From Glycomyces niveus (lineage in GTDB: Bacteria > Actinomycetota > Actinomycetes > Mycobacteriales > Micromonosporaceae): 32,868 bases of DNA. Below are positions 23,755 to 31,004 of this stretch, in pieces. The position numbers and the translations under genes were made by a program. A model generated the notes under the pieces. That model had not been told where the DNA came from. It made no database searches and saw only the letters and a program-made list of their open reading frames with translations. Position 1 is the first letter of the stretch. Every line of letters begins with the position of its first letter. Location of the stretch: the NCBI RefSeq assembly GCF_017592475.1, contig NZ_JAGFNP010000019.1:1-32868 (forward strand), read 5' to 3'.

Positions 23755-25035
23755 TTGTCCTTCCCCCGACCCGACCACCCCGGCCTGCGGGCGCACTACG
23801 AGCGGGAATGGGCTGCGGGACTGTTCGCCTTCACAGAAGGCACGTTCCACCCCGATCCTGTGCCGCGTGACGGCGTCCCGCGTTTCGGCCTCAGTCTGGT
23901 GGTCCGCGCCGAGGGCGGCTTCGCCGACCGGATCGCGGCTGAATCCGAGGCGATCGCGGCTCGCTGCCGCGGCAACCACCTCAACTACGTGCCGCGCGAC
24001 CTGCATATGACCGTGCGGAGCCTCGAGGGCTTCCAGGACACCGTGCCACAGCGGCAGATCGACCACTATCTCGGTCAGCTCAAGGAAGCGACCGAAGGCC
24101 TCGGTCCGATCGCGGCCCGTTTCGAAGGCCTCGGCGGGTCCCGGGGCGGGCTCTACGTGCGCGGCTACCCGAACGCCGACCTCCTCGAGCTGCGCCGCCG
24201 CATGCGCGACGCCCGCGTCCCCTTCGGCAACCTCGGCCCCGCCGGAGGCGATGGCGACCGGTACCGGGACAACGCCCACGTCACCCTCCTCGTCCCGCGC
24301 GAAGCGGTCCCCGAACCCGAGGTCGCCGCCTACGTCGACGCCCGCACCGCCGTCAGCTTCGGTTCGATCACCACCCGCGAGATCGCACTCGTCGTCTGGC
24401 GCCCCGACCTCCGCGCCGCCAACATCGAAGTGATCGAACGCGTCACCTGGTTAGCCCCGCAAGGAGAACCGATGCTCCGCATCGAGTGGACGTCGCACGA
24501 GCGGAAGCCGCAGCCGGCGATCGACGAGCTGTACGCCGACCTGCAGGCTTCCATAGCGATCGACGGGCCGACGGACTTCACCGTCCTCGTCTGCGCCACC
24601 CAGCTGCTCGAGACCCGATACGTGATGGCGCACCTCCGCGGATTCGGCGACCGGGAACGCACCCTCGACTACGCCGACATCGTCGAGCTCTTCGAGAACC
24701 TGGACGCGGCGCTGGAGGCGCTCGCGGCCGGGCGGACCGGGATCATCGCGCTCTACCCGGGCCAAGGCGCCGAGTACCCCGTCTTCGAGTGCAGCGCCGA
24801 TGAAGTCCGGCTGTTCATGGTGCCCTGGCTGGATGCGGAACGGCTCGACCGGTCCCGGCCGCTGCCGGACGGTCTCAAGTCCCGCCCAGGTGCGACGGCC
24901 GGTCGCGCGCAGCTGATCGGCCATCTCAAGGAACTGCGCGGCGCCTTCGCGCGATCGGTCGCCGCGCGCGATCCCCGGCTCGCGCAGTACGATCCGATCC
25001 GCCGTTGGCTGCCCGCCGACGGACCCGACGAGTAG
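23755..25035 (+). CDS. 2H-phosphoesterase/2'-5' RNA ligase-like protein fused to an unknown C-terminal domain
   Basis: Start TTG 23755 follows GGAGG by 5 nt. Residues 1-232 carry two HxT motifs, H84-M-T86 and H175-V-T177, about 90 residues apart as in the 2H phosphoesterase superfamily (RNA ligase/cyclic phosphodiesterase fold). Residues 240-426 form a second, unrecognised acidic domain (MLRIEWTSHERK... DYADIVELFENLDAALEALAAGR...). The seven linker codons 24451-24471 contain a good ribosome binding site (AAGGAG) 6 nt before ATG 24472, and begin with a TTA codon, rare in such genomes, which hides an out-of-frame TAG. This looks like a former two-gene operon joined by a one-base change. It could equally be two genes with a sequencing error. 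Confidence 0.7.
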   Translation: MSFPRPDHPGLRAHYEREWAAGLFAFTEGTFHPDPVPRDGVPRFGLSLVVRAEGGFADRIAAESEAIAARCRGNHLNYVPRDLHMTVRSLEGFQDTVPQRQIDHYLGQLKEATEGLGPIAARFEGLGGSRGGLYVRGYPNADLLELRRRMRDARVPFGNLGPAGGDGDRYRDNAHVTLLVPREAVPEPEVAAYVDARTAVSFGSITTREIALVVWRPDLRAANIEVIERVTWLAPQGEPMLRIEWTSHERKPQPAIDELYADLQASIAIDGPTDFTVLVCATQLLETRYVMAHLRGFGDRERTLDYADIVELFENLDAALEALAAGRTGIIALYPGQGAEYPVFECSADEVRLFMVPWLDAERLDRSRPLPDGLKSRPGATAGRAQLIGHLKELRGAFARSVAARDPRLAQYDPIRRWLPADGPDE

Positions 25036-25044
25036 AGGAAGCGC

Positions 25045-25584
25045 ATGTCGATCGGTCTTCGCATCGTCGAATACGACCCCGACTGGCCGCGTCAGGCGAC
25101 CGTGATGATCGACGCTCTCGATGCCGCCGCGCCCGGCCTGTTCGCCGCGATCGAGCACATCGGCTCGACGGCGGTATCCGGGTTGGCGGCCAAGCCGATC
25201 ATCGACCTGATGGCCGCCGTGCCGGAACTCGATGTGGTGACGCCGCATGAGGAGGCGCTGGCCGGGCTCGGGTTCTTCCCGCACGACAACGGGATGCGAG
25301 ACCGTGCGCTGTTCGTGCGCGCGGACGACGGGGTCCGCACCCATATCCTGCACGTCGTCACCGAGGCGAGCTGGCCGACGCGGAACCAGCGACTGCTGAG
25401 GGACTTCCTGCGCGCCAACCCGGGGGACGCGGACCGGTACGCCCGGCTCAAGCGCGGGATCGTCGCCGCGGGCATCGGGCCGGGCGAGTACGCGCGGGCG
25501 AAGACGGCACTGGTGCAGGAGCTGACCGACAAGGCCCGCGCCGAGGTCGGGTTGGCGCCGGTGCCGGTCTGGGAGAAGGGCTAG
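25045..25584 (+). CDS. GrpB family (UPF0157) nucleotidyltransferase-fold protein
   Basis: The 179-aa protein has the GrpB signature: VEYDPDWPRQA near the start, IEHIGSTAVSGLAAKPIIDLMAAV (a nucleotidyltransferase-like GS...DxD-type strand) and DYRFRDFLRANP-like helix (here LLRDFLRANPGDADRYARLKR). Family members are predicted nucleotidyltransferases of unknown substrate; some are fused to dephospho-CoA kinase. ATG 25045 follows AGAGGAAG. It lies 9 nt after the fusion gene, so the two are probably cotranscribed. Confidence 0.9.
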   Translation: MSIGLRIVEYDPDWPRQATVMIDALDAAAPGLFAAIEHIGSTAVSGLAAKPIIDLMAAVPELDVVTPHEEALAGLGFFPHDNGMRDRALFVRADDGVRTHILHVVTEASWPTRNQRLLRDFLRANPGDADRYARLKRGIVAAGIGPGEYARAKTALVQELTDKARAEVGLAPVPVWEKG

Positions 25585-25618
25585 CGGCAATCCAGTTGCC
25601 GGGGAAGAGGGGACGGCT

Positions 25619-25624
25619 TAACCT
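25619..25624 (+). promoter_or_regulatory. -10 box TAACCT of the second APH-family gene, leaderless type
   Basis: TAACCT is 6 nt before ATG 25631, with no ribosome binding site between. Confidence 0.4.
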
Positions 25625-25630
25625 GCGGCG

Positions 25631-26545
25631 ATGTGGAAACCCATGATCGACGCCACCGTGGTCCGTGAGCGGATCGCCGACGAGATCGGCCCGGTCACCG
25701 CGTGGGAGGCCGTCACCGAAGGGGAGAACTCGCAGGCTTATCGGGCCGTCTCCGACGGTCGCGACATCGTTGTGCGCGTGAACCTCCGGCGGGAGGGCTT
25801 CGACCTGGACGCTTGGGCATGCCGGCTTGACCACGACATCAAGGTTCCTGAGGTGCTCGCAATCGGCGCGGTCGACGAGGCCTGGTTCTGCGTGAGCACC
25901 CGCCTGGTCGGGTCGCGGCTCTGCGACCTGGACATGCCTGCGGTCAAGGCCGCCGCGCCCGCCGTCGCCGAGACCCTGCGCCGCATCCACGACGTTCCCG
26001 TGGCCGCCGGAGGCTTCGGCGGGATCGATCCGGCCACCGGCAGCGGGCGCGCACCGACATGGGCGAGCGCCGTCGCGTGGGGTGTGCCGGAGTCCTGGTC
26101 CGAGATCGACGATGAGGCCGATCGGGAATTCCTCGAAGCGCTTTCGGCATCGGTGCTCGCCGAGGTCCGGACGCTTCCGGACTTCGACCGGCTGCTGCAC
26201 GGCGACTTCACCGGCGACAACCTGATCGTCGGCGAGGACGGCGGGATCGGCGTCCTCGACTGGGAGACCGCGATGGTCGGCGACCCGCTGTGGGACGTGG
26301 CCTACCAGCTGTTCTGGAGCCGGGCCATGGCGAACATGGTCCCGCAGGCGCGCGCCGCGGCCGCGGGCGCGGCTCCTGAAGGCCTCGACCGCATCCGCTG
26401 CTACATGCTGGTCACCGGCCTGCGGTCGGCGTCGTTCTATCTCGGCCAGACCCGCACGCCCGCACTCGATCTGATGATCGACATGCTGCGGGCCATGCCG
26501 AAAGCCCCCGCAACGATCGCGGACTTCCTGCCCGATGCCGCGTAA
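25631..26545 (+). CDS. APH-family phosphotransferase, aminoglycoside/hydroxyurea-kinase-like
   Basis: The 304-aa protein has the APH kinase motifs: N-lobe VTEGENSQAYRAV and IVVRVNLRR, catalytic loop LHGD192FTGDNLIV, and metal-binding VLDWETAMVGDPLWDVAY. It resembles predicted small-molecule kinases common in actinobacteria; antibiotic resistance cannot be claimed. ATG 25643 is an alternative start. Its last 11 nt overlap the start of the decayed TIGR02569-like gene, suggesting they once formed an operon. Confidence 0.85.
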   Translation: MWKPMIDATVVRERIADEIGPVTAWEAVTEGENSQAYRAVSDGRDIVVRVNLRREGFDLDAWACRLDHDIKVPEVLAIGAVDEAWFCVSTRLVGSRLCDLDMPAVKAAAPAVAETLRRIHDVPVAAGGFGGIDPATGSGRAPTWASAVAWGVPESWSEIDDEADREFLEALSASVLAEVRTLPDFDRLLHGDFTGDNLIVGEDGGIGVLDWETAMVGDPLWDVAYQLFWSRAMANMVPQARAAAAGAAPEGLDRIRCYMLVTGLRSASFYLGQTRTPALDLMIDMLRAMPKAPATIADFLPDAA

Positions 26546-27070
26546 GCCGCCGCAAGGCGTCCTCGACGCGTTCGCCGCCGCCGGGGAGCCGCGGCTGCTC
26601 GACGGCGGCCAAGGCGAGACGGCGTCCGGGACAACTGGTGGAGCCGCGGCGACCGCGTCTCCTGGGACCTGGACGCCGTCGCGGAGGCGCCCGCCCTGCG
26701 ACGGCTGACGGCGGCCAGGGTGCCGGTTTCGGTCAGGGAGCAGCTGGTTCACGGCGACCTGCTCGGCAACGTCCGCTACGAGCCGGTCCTGCCTCCGGCG
26801 ATCATCGATTGGGCGCCGTACTGGCGTCCGACATCCTGGGCGGCAGCGGTGGCCGTGGTCGACGCGCTGTGCTGGCACGGTGCCGACGCGACGCTGGTGG
26901 AACGCTGGTCTCATCTCGCTGCGTGGCCGCAAATGCTGCTGCGCGCCTTGCTGTACCGCATGATCACCGACCTGGAGGCCGCCCGATCGCGCGGCGAGGA
27001 CTGGGAGCCGCATCCGGTCTACGGGCCGGTCGTGGCGCTGGTCCTCGGTCGGGCCGAAGGCGCTCAGTAG
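26535..27070 (+). pseudogene. TIGR02569-like gene with internal deletion and frameshift
   Basis: ATG 26535 opens the N-terminus of a TIGR02569-type protein (VLDAFAAAGEPRLLDGGQGET). After about 30 codons that frame turns into poor coding sequence and stops at 26706-26708. From about 26620 the coding signal lies in another frame, which runs to TAG 27068-27070 and holds the family's C-terminal part: RDNWWSRGDRVSWDLDAV, QLVHGDLLGNV, AIIDWAPYWRPTSWAAAV, DALCWHGADATLVERW and WPQMLLRALLYRM. Full-length relatives, as I recall them, are near 260-280 aa; here only about 178 codons remain, so about 90 central codons are missing as well as the frame. A shorter ORF from GTG 26720 (116 aa) might still be translated. 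Confidence 0.7.
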
Positions 27071-27477
27071 CAGCTCCAGGAGAACTCGACCCGGTCGAAG
27101 CGGTGGGCCGCGAGGTCCTCGCGGCCGATGGTCCACTCGGAGGTGCCGCAGTCGCCCCAGGGCATCCCGGCGTCCGGGTCGTAGTCCATGCGGGCCAAGA
27201 GGATCGGCAGGCCGAACGCCACCGCGTCAGGCGTGCCGGGCAGATCCGGGACCTGCGAGGTCGGCGCGCACGGGAACTCGCCCTGGGCGCTGACCGCGTA
27301 GTAACCACCGATGCGGTGGTCGCCTTGGCCCGGGGTCGCCGGGTGATCGAAATCCATGAGGGCCTTGCGGATCGCCTTGCCGGCGACCGAAGCGGCCACC
27401 GGCGAACCGCCGTCAACGCGCCGCAGCCCGATCGAATCCCGCCACAGCGACCGCCACTCGCCAAGCGTCTCCGACAC
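27064..27477 (-). CDS. Conserved-looking protein of unknown function
   Basis: A 137-aa soluble protein, not a recognised family. GTG 27477 is preferred because GGGGAAGGG lies 6 nt upstream; ATG codons at 27510 and 27504 come before that site. The sequence starts with an amphipathic helix (SETLGEWRSLWRDSIGLRR), has a Gly/Asp/His-rich middle (MDFDHPATPGQGDHRIGGYY) and ends with an aromatic, Cys-containing strand (FDRVEFSWSCY). Codon bias is good. It converges on the decayed kinase-like gene and overlaps its stop by 7 nt. Confidence 0.65.
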   Translation of the reverse strand: MSETLGEWRSLWRDSIGLRRVDGGSPVAASVAGKAIRKALMDFDHPATPGQGDHRIGGYYAVSAQGEFPCAPTSQVPDLPGTPDAVAFGLPILLARMDYDPDAGMPWGDCGTSEWTIGREDLAAHRFDRVEFSWSCY

Positions 27478-27553
27478 TGCGTTCCCTTCCCCCGACAAGC
27501 CCATCCACATGCCGGGCTCACCTTAGCCGCGTTTGGCTATGGACGAGGGACTG

Positions 27554-27559
27554 TAGGCT
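27554..27559 (+). promoter_or_regulatory. -10 box TAGGCT of the EEP-family gene, leaderless type
   Basis: TAGGCT is 8 nt before ATG 27568; TTTGGC 16 nt further upstream could be a weak -35. Confidence 0.4.
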
Positions 27560-27567
27560 CCCGGCGC

Positions 27568-28605
27568 ATGAGCGATGCCACCGTCATGTTGGAGACCGTC
27601 GACCGTGAAGGCGGCGCTGCGAAGCGGCGTCCCTGGTACCGGTGGCGGTGGCTGCGCGTGCTGTCGTGGATCGGAACGGCCGGAGTGGTCGTGTACGCGC
27701 TGGTGCGGCTGCTGGGGCTGGAGACCGGGTTCTTCCTGGTGACGACGGTGGCGTTCGTGCCGTACTTCGTGGTCGCCGCGCTCGTCGGGACGGGGATGCA
27801 GGCCGCGATCCGGCACTGGCTCGCCGCGGGGATCACCGCGGCCGGCGCGGTCGGGCTCGCTGTCGTGCTCGTGCCGCGGGTCGTCGCCGACGAGCAGCCG
27901 CAGGCGGGCGGGGCGGAACTCACCGTGATGTCCGTGAACCTGTATGTGGGGAACGCGGACTTCGACGCGATCATGGCGATGATCGAGGAGCACCGGCCCG
28001 ACCTGCTGAGCGTCCAGGAACTGACCCCCGGCGCACCCGACGCGTTCGCCGAGCGGGGCCTGGACGAGATGATGCCGTACTCGATCCTCGAACCGGACGA
28101 CCTCGCGGTGGGGACCGGCCTGTACTCGCGGTACCCGCTCGAGCGGATCGAGACCGTAGGGCGCGACGCGATCTTCTACCAGATCGCCGCCGAGGTCGAC
28201 ATGCCCGAAGGCACCGACATCCGATTCATGGCCGCCCACCCCGCCGCGCCCGCCTCCGCCGAGCGGATCCCGTTGTGGGAAGAGGACTACAAGCAGCTGC
28301 CGCGCCCTGACGGCGGCCTGCCGTGGGTGCTCGCCGGGGACTTCAACGCCACGATCGACCACCAGAACATGCGAGAACTGCTCGACTCGGGGTACACGGA
28401 CGCCGCCGAGGCCATGGGGGAGGGGCTCGACGCCACCTGGCAGCCGACCGAGGGGTACCTGAACGGCCTGATCAAGATCCCCGCCGTCACCCTCGACCAC
28501 GTGATCGCCGAGGAAGGCATCGAAGTGCTTGACTGGGAAGTGCTCGACAAGCACAACAGCGACCACGCCCCGATCGTGGCCCGCCTGCGCCTCCCCGCCG
28601 CCTGA
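27568..28605 (+). CDS. Membrane-anchored endonuclease/exonuclease/phosphatase family protein
   Basis: The 345-aa protein has three N-terminal transmembrane helices (about 28-110) followed by an EEP domain placed outside the membrane. Catalytic motifs are VMSVNLYVGNAD (Asn metal site), SVQELTP (Glu), a GDFNAT loop (Asp-Asn) and the terminal NSDHAPI (Asp-His). Actinobacterial proteins of this form are widespread; possible roles are phosphodiester or lipid phosphate hydrolysis at the cell surface. The long upstream frame back to 26638 is a shadow; ATG 27568 with its -10 box is preferred. Confidence 0.88.
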   Translation: MSDATVMLETVDREGGAAKRRPWYRWRWLRVLSWIGTAGVVVYALVRLLGLETGFFLVTTVAFVPYFVVAALVGTGMQAAIRHWLAAGITAAGAVGLAVVLVPRVVADEQPQAGGAELTVMSVNLYVGNADFDAIMAMIEEHRPDLLSVQELTPGAPDAFAERGLDEMMPYSILEPDDLAVGTGLYSRYPLERIETVGRDAIFYQIAAEVDMPEGTDIRFMAAHPAAPASAERIPLWEEDYKQLPRPDGGLPWVLAGDFNATIDHQNMRELLDSGYTDAAEAMGEGLDATWQPTEGYLNGLIKIPAVTLDHVIAEEGIEVLDWEVLDKHNSDHAPIVARLRLPAA

Positions 28606-28702
28606 TTCACGAGAAAGTTTTCCCGGCAAGCGATGATTCCCGGCGGGGCGCCTCGTCATAGTGAGTGAGAGCAACAAGATTCACTACCGGAAGGCCAGTC
28701 AC

Positions 28703-29269
28703 ATGCGTCAGCTCATCATCACCGCGTTCGTGTCCCTCGACGGCGTCATGGAGGCCCCCGGCGGCGAGGCCGGGTACCGCAACACCGGCTGGACCTTCAA
28801 GGACATCGAGTTCGTGCCCGAGGCCTACGAGCTCAAGGAGCGCGAGCAGAACGAGGCCGGGGCGCTGCTGCTGGGCCGCCGCTCCTACGAGGCGTTCGCG
28901 CCCGTGTGGCCGACGATGGTCGACGAGTTCGCCGGCTACAACTCGATGCCCCGCTACGTCGTCTCCACCACCCTCGAGCAGGACGACGAGCGCTGGCCGG
29001 CCACGATCCTCCGCTCGCTCGACGACGTCGCCGCGCTCAAGGAGACCGAAGGCGGCCCGATCTCGGTGCACGGCAGCGCGACTCTCGGGCACAGCCTCGC
29101 GGACGCCGGGCTCGTCGACCGCTACCACCTGCTGGTCTTCCCGAAGCTCCTCGGCGCTGGCAAGCGCCTGTTCAGCACCGCCGACAAGGACGCGACCCTG
29201 CTGAACCTGGTCGAGCACGAGGTCTACAAGAACGGCATCCAGAAGCAGGTCTTCGACGTCGTCAAGTAG
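28703..29269 (+). CDS. RibD C-terminal/dihydrofolate-reductase-like family protein
   Basis: The 188-aa product has the RibD_C fold: first strand LIITAFVSLDGVMEAPGG, LLLGRRSYEAFAPVWPTM, YVVSTTLEQDD, GPISVHGSATLGHSLADAGLVDRYHLLVFPKLLGAGKRLF. These proteins are predicted NADPH-dependent reductases; few have known substrates. ATG 28703 is chosen because GGAAGG lies 8 nt upstream; a GTG at 28661 is in frame but sits on a CATAGT -10-like box (28655-28660) that would start the transcript after it. Confidence 0.9.
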   Translation: MRQLIITAFVSLDGVMEAPGGEAGYRNTGWTFKDIEFVPEAYELKEREQNEAGALLLGRRSYEAFAPVWPTMVDEFAGYNSMPRYVVSTTLEQDDERWPATILRSLDDVAALKETEGGPISVHGSATLGHSLADAGLVDRYHLLVFPKLLGAGKRLFSTADKDATLLNLVEHEVYKNGIQKQVFDVVK

Positions 29270-29280
29270 TCGGCGGTCTT

Positions 29281-29308
29281 CATGGGCCGGAAGCGATTCC
29301 GGCCCATG
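29281..29308. terminator. Bidirectional hairpin terminator
   Basis: CATGGGCCGGAA-GCGA-TTCCGGCCCATG is a perfect 12-bp stem with a GCGA tetraloop, 12 nt after the reductase-like gene and 8 nt after the end of the convergent GNAT gene. No T-run. Confidence 0.8.
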
Positions 29309-29315
29309 ACACCGC

Positions 29316-29855
29316 TCAGTCCTCGACGCGGTGGTCCTTCGGGAGCGCCAGCCGCGCGCACGGCAGCTCGGCCCCGCTGATCAGCTCGGTCTTGCGCTCG
29401 CCGTCGGGGACGAACCCGTACCGCGTGTAGAAGCGGCGGCTGATCTCGTTGCCCTCGAGTTCCCACACGCGCACCGGCCAGAGCCCCTGCTCGGCGAGCC
29501 ACCGCTCGCCTTCGCGCATGAGGGCGCGGCCCGCGCCGCGGCTCCAGTGGTCGGGGTGGACGTAGAGCATCCGCACCTCGCCGGGGGTGCCGGGCCCGGC
29601 CTCCTCCTCGGTCGCCTCCGTGTAGTCCCAGGTGAAGACCGCGAAGCCGATGACGTACGGGCCCTTCTCGGCCACGAGGGTGAGTTCGAGGTCGGGACGG
29701 TCGGCGAGACGGCGCACGTAGCGTTCGGAGGCCACTTCGGGGAGCCCGGCGAGCACGTCGGCGTCGATCAGGCCGGCGTAGGCCGCGCGCCATGCCGCGG
29801 TGCGGATTTGAACCATCTCATCGGCGTCTGCGGGGGTTGCCGTTCGGATCCTCAT
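29316..29855 (-). CDS. GNAT-family N-acetyltransferase
   Basis: The 179-aa protein has the GNAT core: MRIRTATPADADEMVQIRTAAWRAAYAGLI (motif C/D region), acetyl-CoA pyrophosphate loop VHPDHWSRGAGRALM and the late NEISRRFYTRYGFVPDG. The substrate is unknown. ATG 29855 begins the first strand; the in-frame ATG at 29882 adds nine residues and is less likely. It shares a terminator with the convergent reductase-like gene. Confidence 0.9.
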   Translation of the reverse strand: MRIRTATPADADEMVQIRTAAWRAAYAGLIDADVLAGLPEVASERYVRRLADRPDLELTLVAEKGPYVIGFAVFTWDYTEATEEEAGPGTPGEVRMLYVHPDHWSRGAGRALMREGERWLAEQGLWPVRVWELEGNEISRRFYTRYGFVPDGERKTELISGAELPCARLALPKDHRVED

Positions 29856-29942
29856 GTCTACCAACCGTGCCTGAAGGTCCACAAGAAAGCAACCATTGAC
29901 GCGCGGTGAATTGCCGGAGCAACCCGTCTGTGCAAGAAGTGT

Positions 29943-30920
29943 CTAGTCGACGGGTGATTCCAGCAGCCGCAGGGTCCGGGCGGTGGCGTCCACCTCGGCG
30001 CGCGTGCCGATGGGCATCGGCAGGTTGGGGCCGGTATGTCCGAAGTCGACACCCGCGAGGATGGGGAAGCGGTAGTCGCCGAGCACGTCGAGGACGACCT
30101 CCCGCACCGAGACCGGGCCGCCCGGGGCTTCATCGGGGATCGCGACGTCGAGCGGGATGCCCACGACCATGGCGCTGACGCGGTCGAAGACGCCCTGCAT
30201 GCGCAGCACGTGGAGCTGGTTCCAGACGTGGCCGAGGTTGCGGCCCACGTCCTCCCAGAAGAACACCGCGCCGTCCCAGGTCTCGGGCGCGAACGCGTAC
30301 GGCGAGGCCTGCACGTTGATGATCCGGTCGAGCAGGCCCCCGACGAGCCGGCCCGCGGCCTTGCCGGGCTTCCAGGTCTCCCAGGCGTTCTCGGCCGGGA
30401 GGCTCACGTCGTCGATCTTACCGGTGAGCAGGCCGAAGACGAGGTCGCGGATCGCGGCGTGGCGCTCGGGGGACTGGGGCCAGTGGACGCCGCTGAAGCC
30501 GTGCGCGAGGTCGGCGTGGAAGCCGACGAGTCCGGTCTGGGAGTGCAGCGCCAGGTGGAGGGCGGTGATGTCGCTGTAGCCGAGGAGCGGCTTGGGGTCG
30601 CGGCGGACGGCCTCGTAGTCGATGCGGTCGAGGTAGGCGGTGGTGCCGTTGCCGCCGTTGAAGGCGATGATCGCGCGGACCTCGGGGTCGACGAGGAGGC
30701 CGTTGAGCTCGGCCGCCTGGACCTCGGGCGCGGCCGCGCGCCAGAAGTGGCGATCGCCGGATTCGACGAGGGGCGTCACGCGGGCGCGGAAACCGAGGTC
30801 TTCGATGACGGCGACCGCCGCGCGCAGCTCATGGTGCCGCTCGAGCGGGGCGGGACCGGACGGTGCCGCGATCGCGACCGTGTCGCCGGGCTGCAATCGC
30901 TTGGGACGCAGGGGTTCCAT
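29943..30920 (-). CDS. S66-family LD-carboxypeptidase (MccF-like)
   Basis: The 325-aa serine peptidase has the S66 triad Ser116 (LLGYSDITAL), Glu223 (FFWEDVGRN) and His295 (VDFGHTGPNLPMPIG), plus AFNGGNGTTAYLD. Family members cleave L-Lys/meso-DAP-D-Ala bonds in peptidoglycan tetrapeptides (LdcA) or hydrolyse microcin C-like peptide nucleotides (MccF). The absence of a signal peptide agrees with cytoplasmic muropeptide recycling or self-immunity. ATG 30920 is chosen because AAGGAGG lies about 10 nt upstream; the ORF start at 30959 precedes this site. Confidence 0.92.
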   Translation of the reverse strand: MEPLRPKRLQPGDTVAIAAPSGPAPLERHHELRAAVAVIEDLGFRARVTPLVESGDRHFWRAAAPEVQAAELNGLLVDPEVRAIIAFNGGNGTTAYLDRIDYEAVRRDPKPLLGYSDITALHLALHSQTGLVGFHADLAHGFSGVHWPQSPERHAAIRDLVFGLLTGKIDDVSLPAENAWETWKPGKAAGRLVGGLLDRIINVQASPYAFAPETWDGAVFFWEDVGRNLGHVWNQLHVLRMQGVFDRVSAMVVGIPLDVAIPDEAPGGPVSVREVVLDVLGDYRFPILAGVDFGHTGPNLPMPIGTRAEVDATARTLRLLESPVD

Positions 30921-30947
30921 GAAGACAGTGCCTCCTTCGTGGGGAAC

Positions 30948-30981
30948 GGGGCCGCCCACAGCCTACGGCTGGGGCGGCCCC
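30948..30981 (-). terminator. Long hairpin after the polytopic membrane protein gene
   Basis: GGGGCCGCCCACAGCC (30948-30963) pairs with GGCTGGGGCGGCCCC (30967-30981) with one bulged A and a TAC loop, giving a 15-bp stem. On the minus strand it comes 23 nt after the stop at 31005 and ends before the LD-carboxypeptidase ribosome binding site. No T-run. Confidence 0.7.
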
Positions 30982-31004
30982 GGTGCAATCCTTGAATGAA
31001 AGCG

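Noticed and set aside
22852..24279. 749-codon version of the CPBP gene extending upstream
   Set aside because: The extension is antisense to the lipoprotein and 2H-phosphoesterase genes and carries no membrane or protease features; the real start is ATG 22851.
25448..27136. 562-codon minus-strand ORF opposite GrpB and APH-family genes
   Set aside because: Antisense to recognised motifs on the plus strand; its translation is Arg/Gly/His-rich without domain signals.
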